This document shows, one piece after another, positions 62,443-64,000 of a stretch of DNA of 64,000 nucleotides (position 1 is the first letter of the stretch; each line of letters starts with the position of its first letter). Origin of the DNA: Mercurialis annua. Lineage: Eukaryota > Streptophyta > Magnoliopsida > Malpighiales > Euphorbiaceae. Below the pieces are notes generated by a model that made no database searches, had not been told where the DNA came from, and worked only from the letters and a program-made list of their open reading frames with translations. Location of the stretch: NCBI RefSeq assembly GCF_937616625.2, contig NC_065570.1, positions 67,421,665-67,485,664 on the forward strand, in the 5' to 3' direction. Position numbers and translations under genes: made by a program.

Positions 62443-64000
62443 ATGGAAGCTTGTATGGTTTCATGCACACCCAAATCGCAATTTCTCCAATTTAATCTCT
62501 ACCCAGCTCTCAGCTCTCTTGATTTTTTCCAGGTACTTAATCTTTTAGTTCCATTTAATTTTGTTGTAAATTGTAATTAATAGTATCGGATTATGTGAGA
62601 ATTTCCGTATCCAAGTATGACTCATGGGAGAATGAAGAAGTGGATACACTATTTTAAATTCAGTTTTAAATTGATGTGTTAATTTGGTAATACAATTTCA
62701 CATGTGAATGAAGTTGAACTTATTAATGGATTGGTTCTGGTAAAAGAAAGTTGTCAAGGTTTATATATTCATTTAGCTAGGTAGCACTGATACGGACACG
62801 GGAAAACAGGATACTTGGACATGGATGTTGCGGAACGGTGTTATTTTAAGGTTTATATGTAAAAAAATGTAGTTGAAAGGCCAAGTTTCCGACACGTTTC
62901 TAAAACGGGAATTGATTGAATGAAGTGTCCGTGCTACCCAGTCTTTTAGTGCAAGAAAGCACAAGTTGAATCTTGTTAGTGTTTGTTGTGTTCCATTATG
63001 CTTCTTGCTAGGCGCTTTTAAAGTTAAGATAATGGATATTGCAATTTGAATATGAAAGTAGCTTAATTTAAGTTTGAGCTTATTGGTGTTGCTGGGGAAT
63101 GTTGATTAAAATTTTTCAGAAATTTGTGATATGTTATACATTTTCTAAATTACTTGTGCTCTTTAATTCTCAATCTGTCGGCTTGCAGAGCATCAAACTT
63201 AAACACAAACTGAAGTCTGTAATTATCTCGAGAAGAAAGTTCTGGCAACCACATGCATTGGTCATTGCAAGTGAACAACCTCAAAATTCTGATTTTCCGC
63301 GTTATTATTCAAGGAAGGAGAAGAAACCTTTTCCTGTACCGATAGTGGAATTAAGACGAGCTGCTAGGCAGAGACTCAAGGAGAGGCTCAAGAACAAGAA
63401 AGGCCAACCAAGAGGGCGAGTCCCTCCTCCGAAGAATGGCATGGTTATTAAGAGTCTTGTACCAGTTGCTTATGATTTGTACAATTCAAGGATTATACTG
63501 ATTAACAATCTCAAAAAATTGTTGGAAGTGGTTCCTGTTCATGCTTGCGGGTAATTTTCGTCCTTCACTCTGTCTTGCTCAACATTATTATTTGGCTCGG
63601 GATTATGATCTCATCTTAACCTATCATTATATGATTTTGCTCAAGTGGAACTTCCTATGATCACCTCTTGCTATTATACCGTATTCTAGCATCATAATGA
63701 AACAAAATCTGCCTAGTATTGTAATGATCACATTATTATGAGATACTTCTTTGCAATATTTGTTTGGCACGAAATTGAGGCTTGAACCTGCTAATTTAAA
63801 TGAAAGTTAAGAGTCATAGAGCGGCTACTGTTTATCATTTGCAGGTGGTGTAATGAAATCCATGTGGGACCTTTGGGACATCCATTCAAGTCATGTAAAG
63901 GTAAATATGCTACCCTTCGCAAGGGCAATCATGAGTGGATAAAGGCAGCTATTGAAGATGTACTTGTGCCTATAGAAGCCTACCACCTCTTTGACCGCCT
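62443..64000 (+). CDS. APO-type plastid RNA-binding protein, 5' part (runs off the window)
   Basis: Three exons are visible: 62443-62532, 63189-63550 and 63845 to the window end, about 202 residues. A transit-peptide-like N-terminus rich in Ser, Leu and basic residues is followed by PRYYSRKEKKPFPVPIVELR, then PPPKNGMVIKSLVPVAYDLY. The first APO motif has C150, C153, H157, H163 and C168 (ACGWCNEIHVGPLGHPFKSC). APO proteins bind RNA in chloroplasts (some in mitochondria) and promote group II intron splicing. APO1 is needed for photosystem I. A second APO motif is expected beyond the window. The sequence resembles APO2 more than APO1 by memory. An in-frame ATG at 62401 would add 14 residues; I prefer 62443 for its stronger context. 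Intron 1 carries a small MITE. Confidence 0.9.
62779..62939. mobile_element. Small MITE in APO intron 1
   Basis: Ends aggtagcactgatacggaca and the inverted aagtgtccgtgctaccc. Related to the element in PDS5 intron 2 (43921-44080), so the same family inserted into introns of two genes in this window. Confidence 0.75.

Overview
The window is nuclear DNA of a flowering plant, most likely a eudicot. The genes have many short exons separated by AT-rich GT-AG introns. The protein families are plant-specific (RAV, PLATZ, S1/SPH, APO, non-phosphorylating GAPDH), there is a MIR156 hairpin, and the spacers are packed with MITEs, SINEs and hAT or LTR remnants. I cannot resolve the family or species from sequence alone.

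Layout. 0-2.4 kb is spacer with a simple repeat, two MITEs and a SINE. 2.4-2.9 kb (+) is an S1/SPH secreted protein. 3.8-4.9 kb (-) is an AP2-B3 (RAV) transcription factor. 12.9-13.0 kb (-) is a MIR156 precursor, about 8 kb upstream of RAV on the same strand. 13-17 kb holds a large foldback element, a decayed Myb/SANT-like gene and a palindromic MITE. 17.1-17.6 kb (+) is a three-exon COA6-type mitochondrial protein. 24.3-27.3 kb (-) is a seven-exon bHLH factor of the LRL class. 27.3-41.7 kb is gene-poor and holds four SINEs, an 82-bp tandem triplication, a 5'-truncated LINE, nested hAT elements and Stowaway MITEs.

41.7-45.0 kb (-) is the most unusual locus. Five exons encode the N-terminal part of a PDS5 cohesin cofactor. 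They run in frame and in phase into PLATZ zinc-finger exons that have no start codon of their own. No remaining PDS5 exons are visible downstream. The simplest reading is a PDS5-PLATZ fusion gene of about 472 codons, or a decaying version of one.

49.6-56.3 kb (-) is a complete eight-exon NADP-dependent non-phosphorylating GAPDH (GAPN, 496 aa). Its second intron holds three nested insertions, each with its own target-site duplication, and a 60-bp copy of its exon 2 lies upstream at 57.7 kb. 62.4-64.0 kb (+) is the 5' part of an APO-type plastid RNA-binding protein that runs off the window.

There is no operon-like logic. One functional link stands out: miR156 and RAV/TEM-type repressors both act in plant phase change and flowering control, and here they are tandem neighbours. 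All exon coordinates were read by hand from splice consensus, reading-frame continuity and family resemblance; no alignment or expression data were used.
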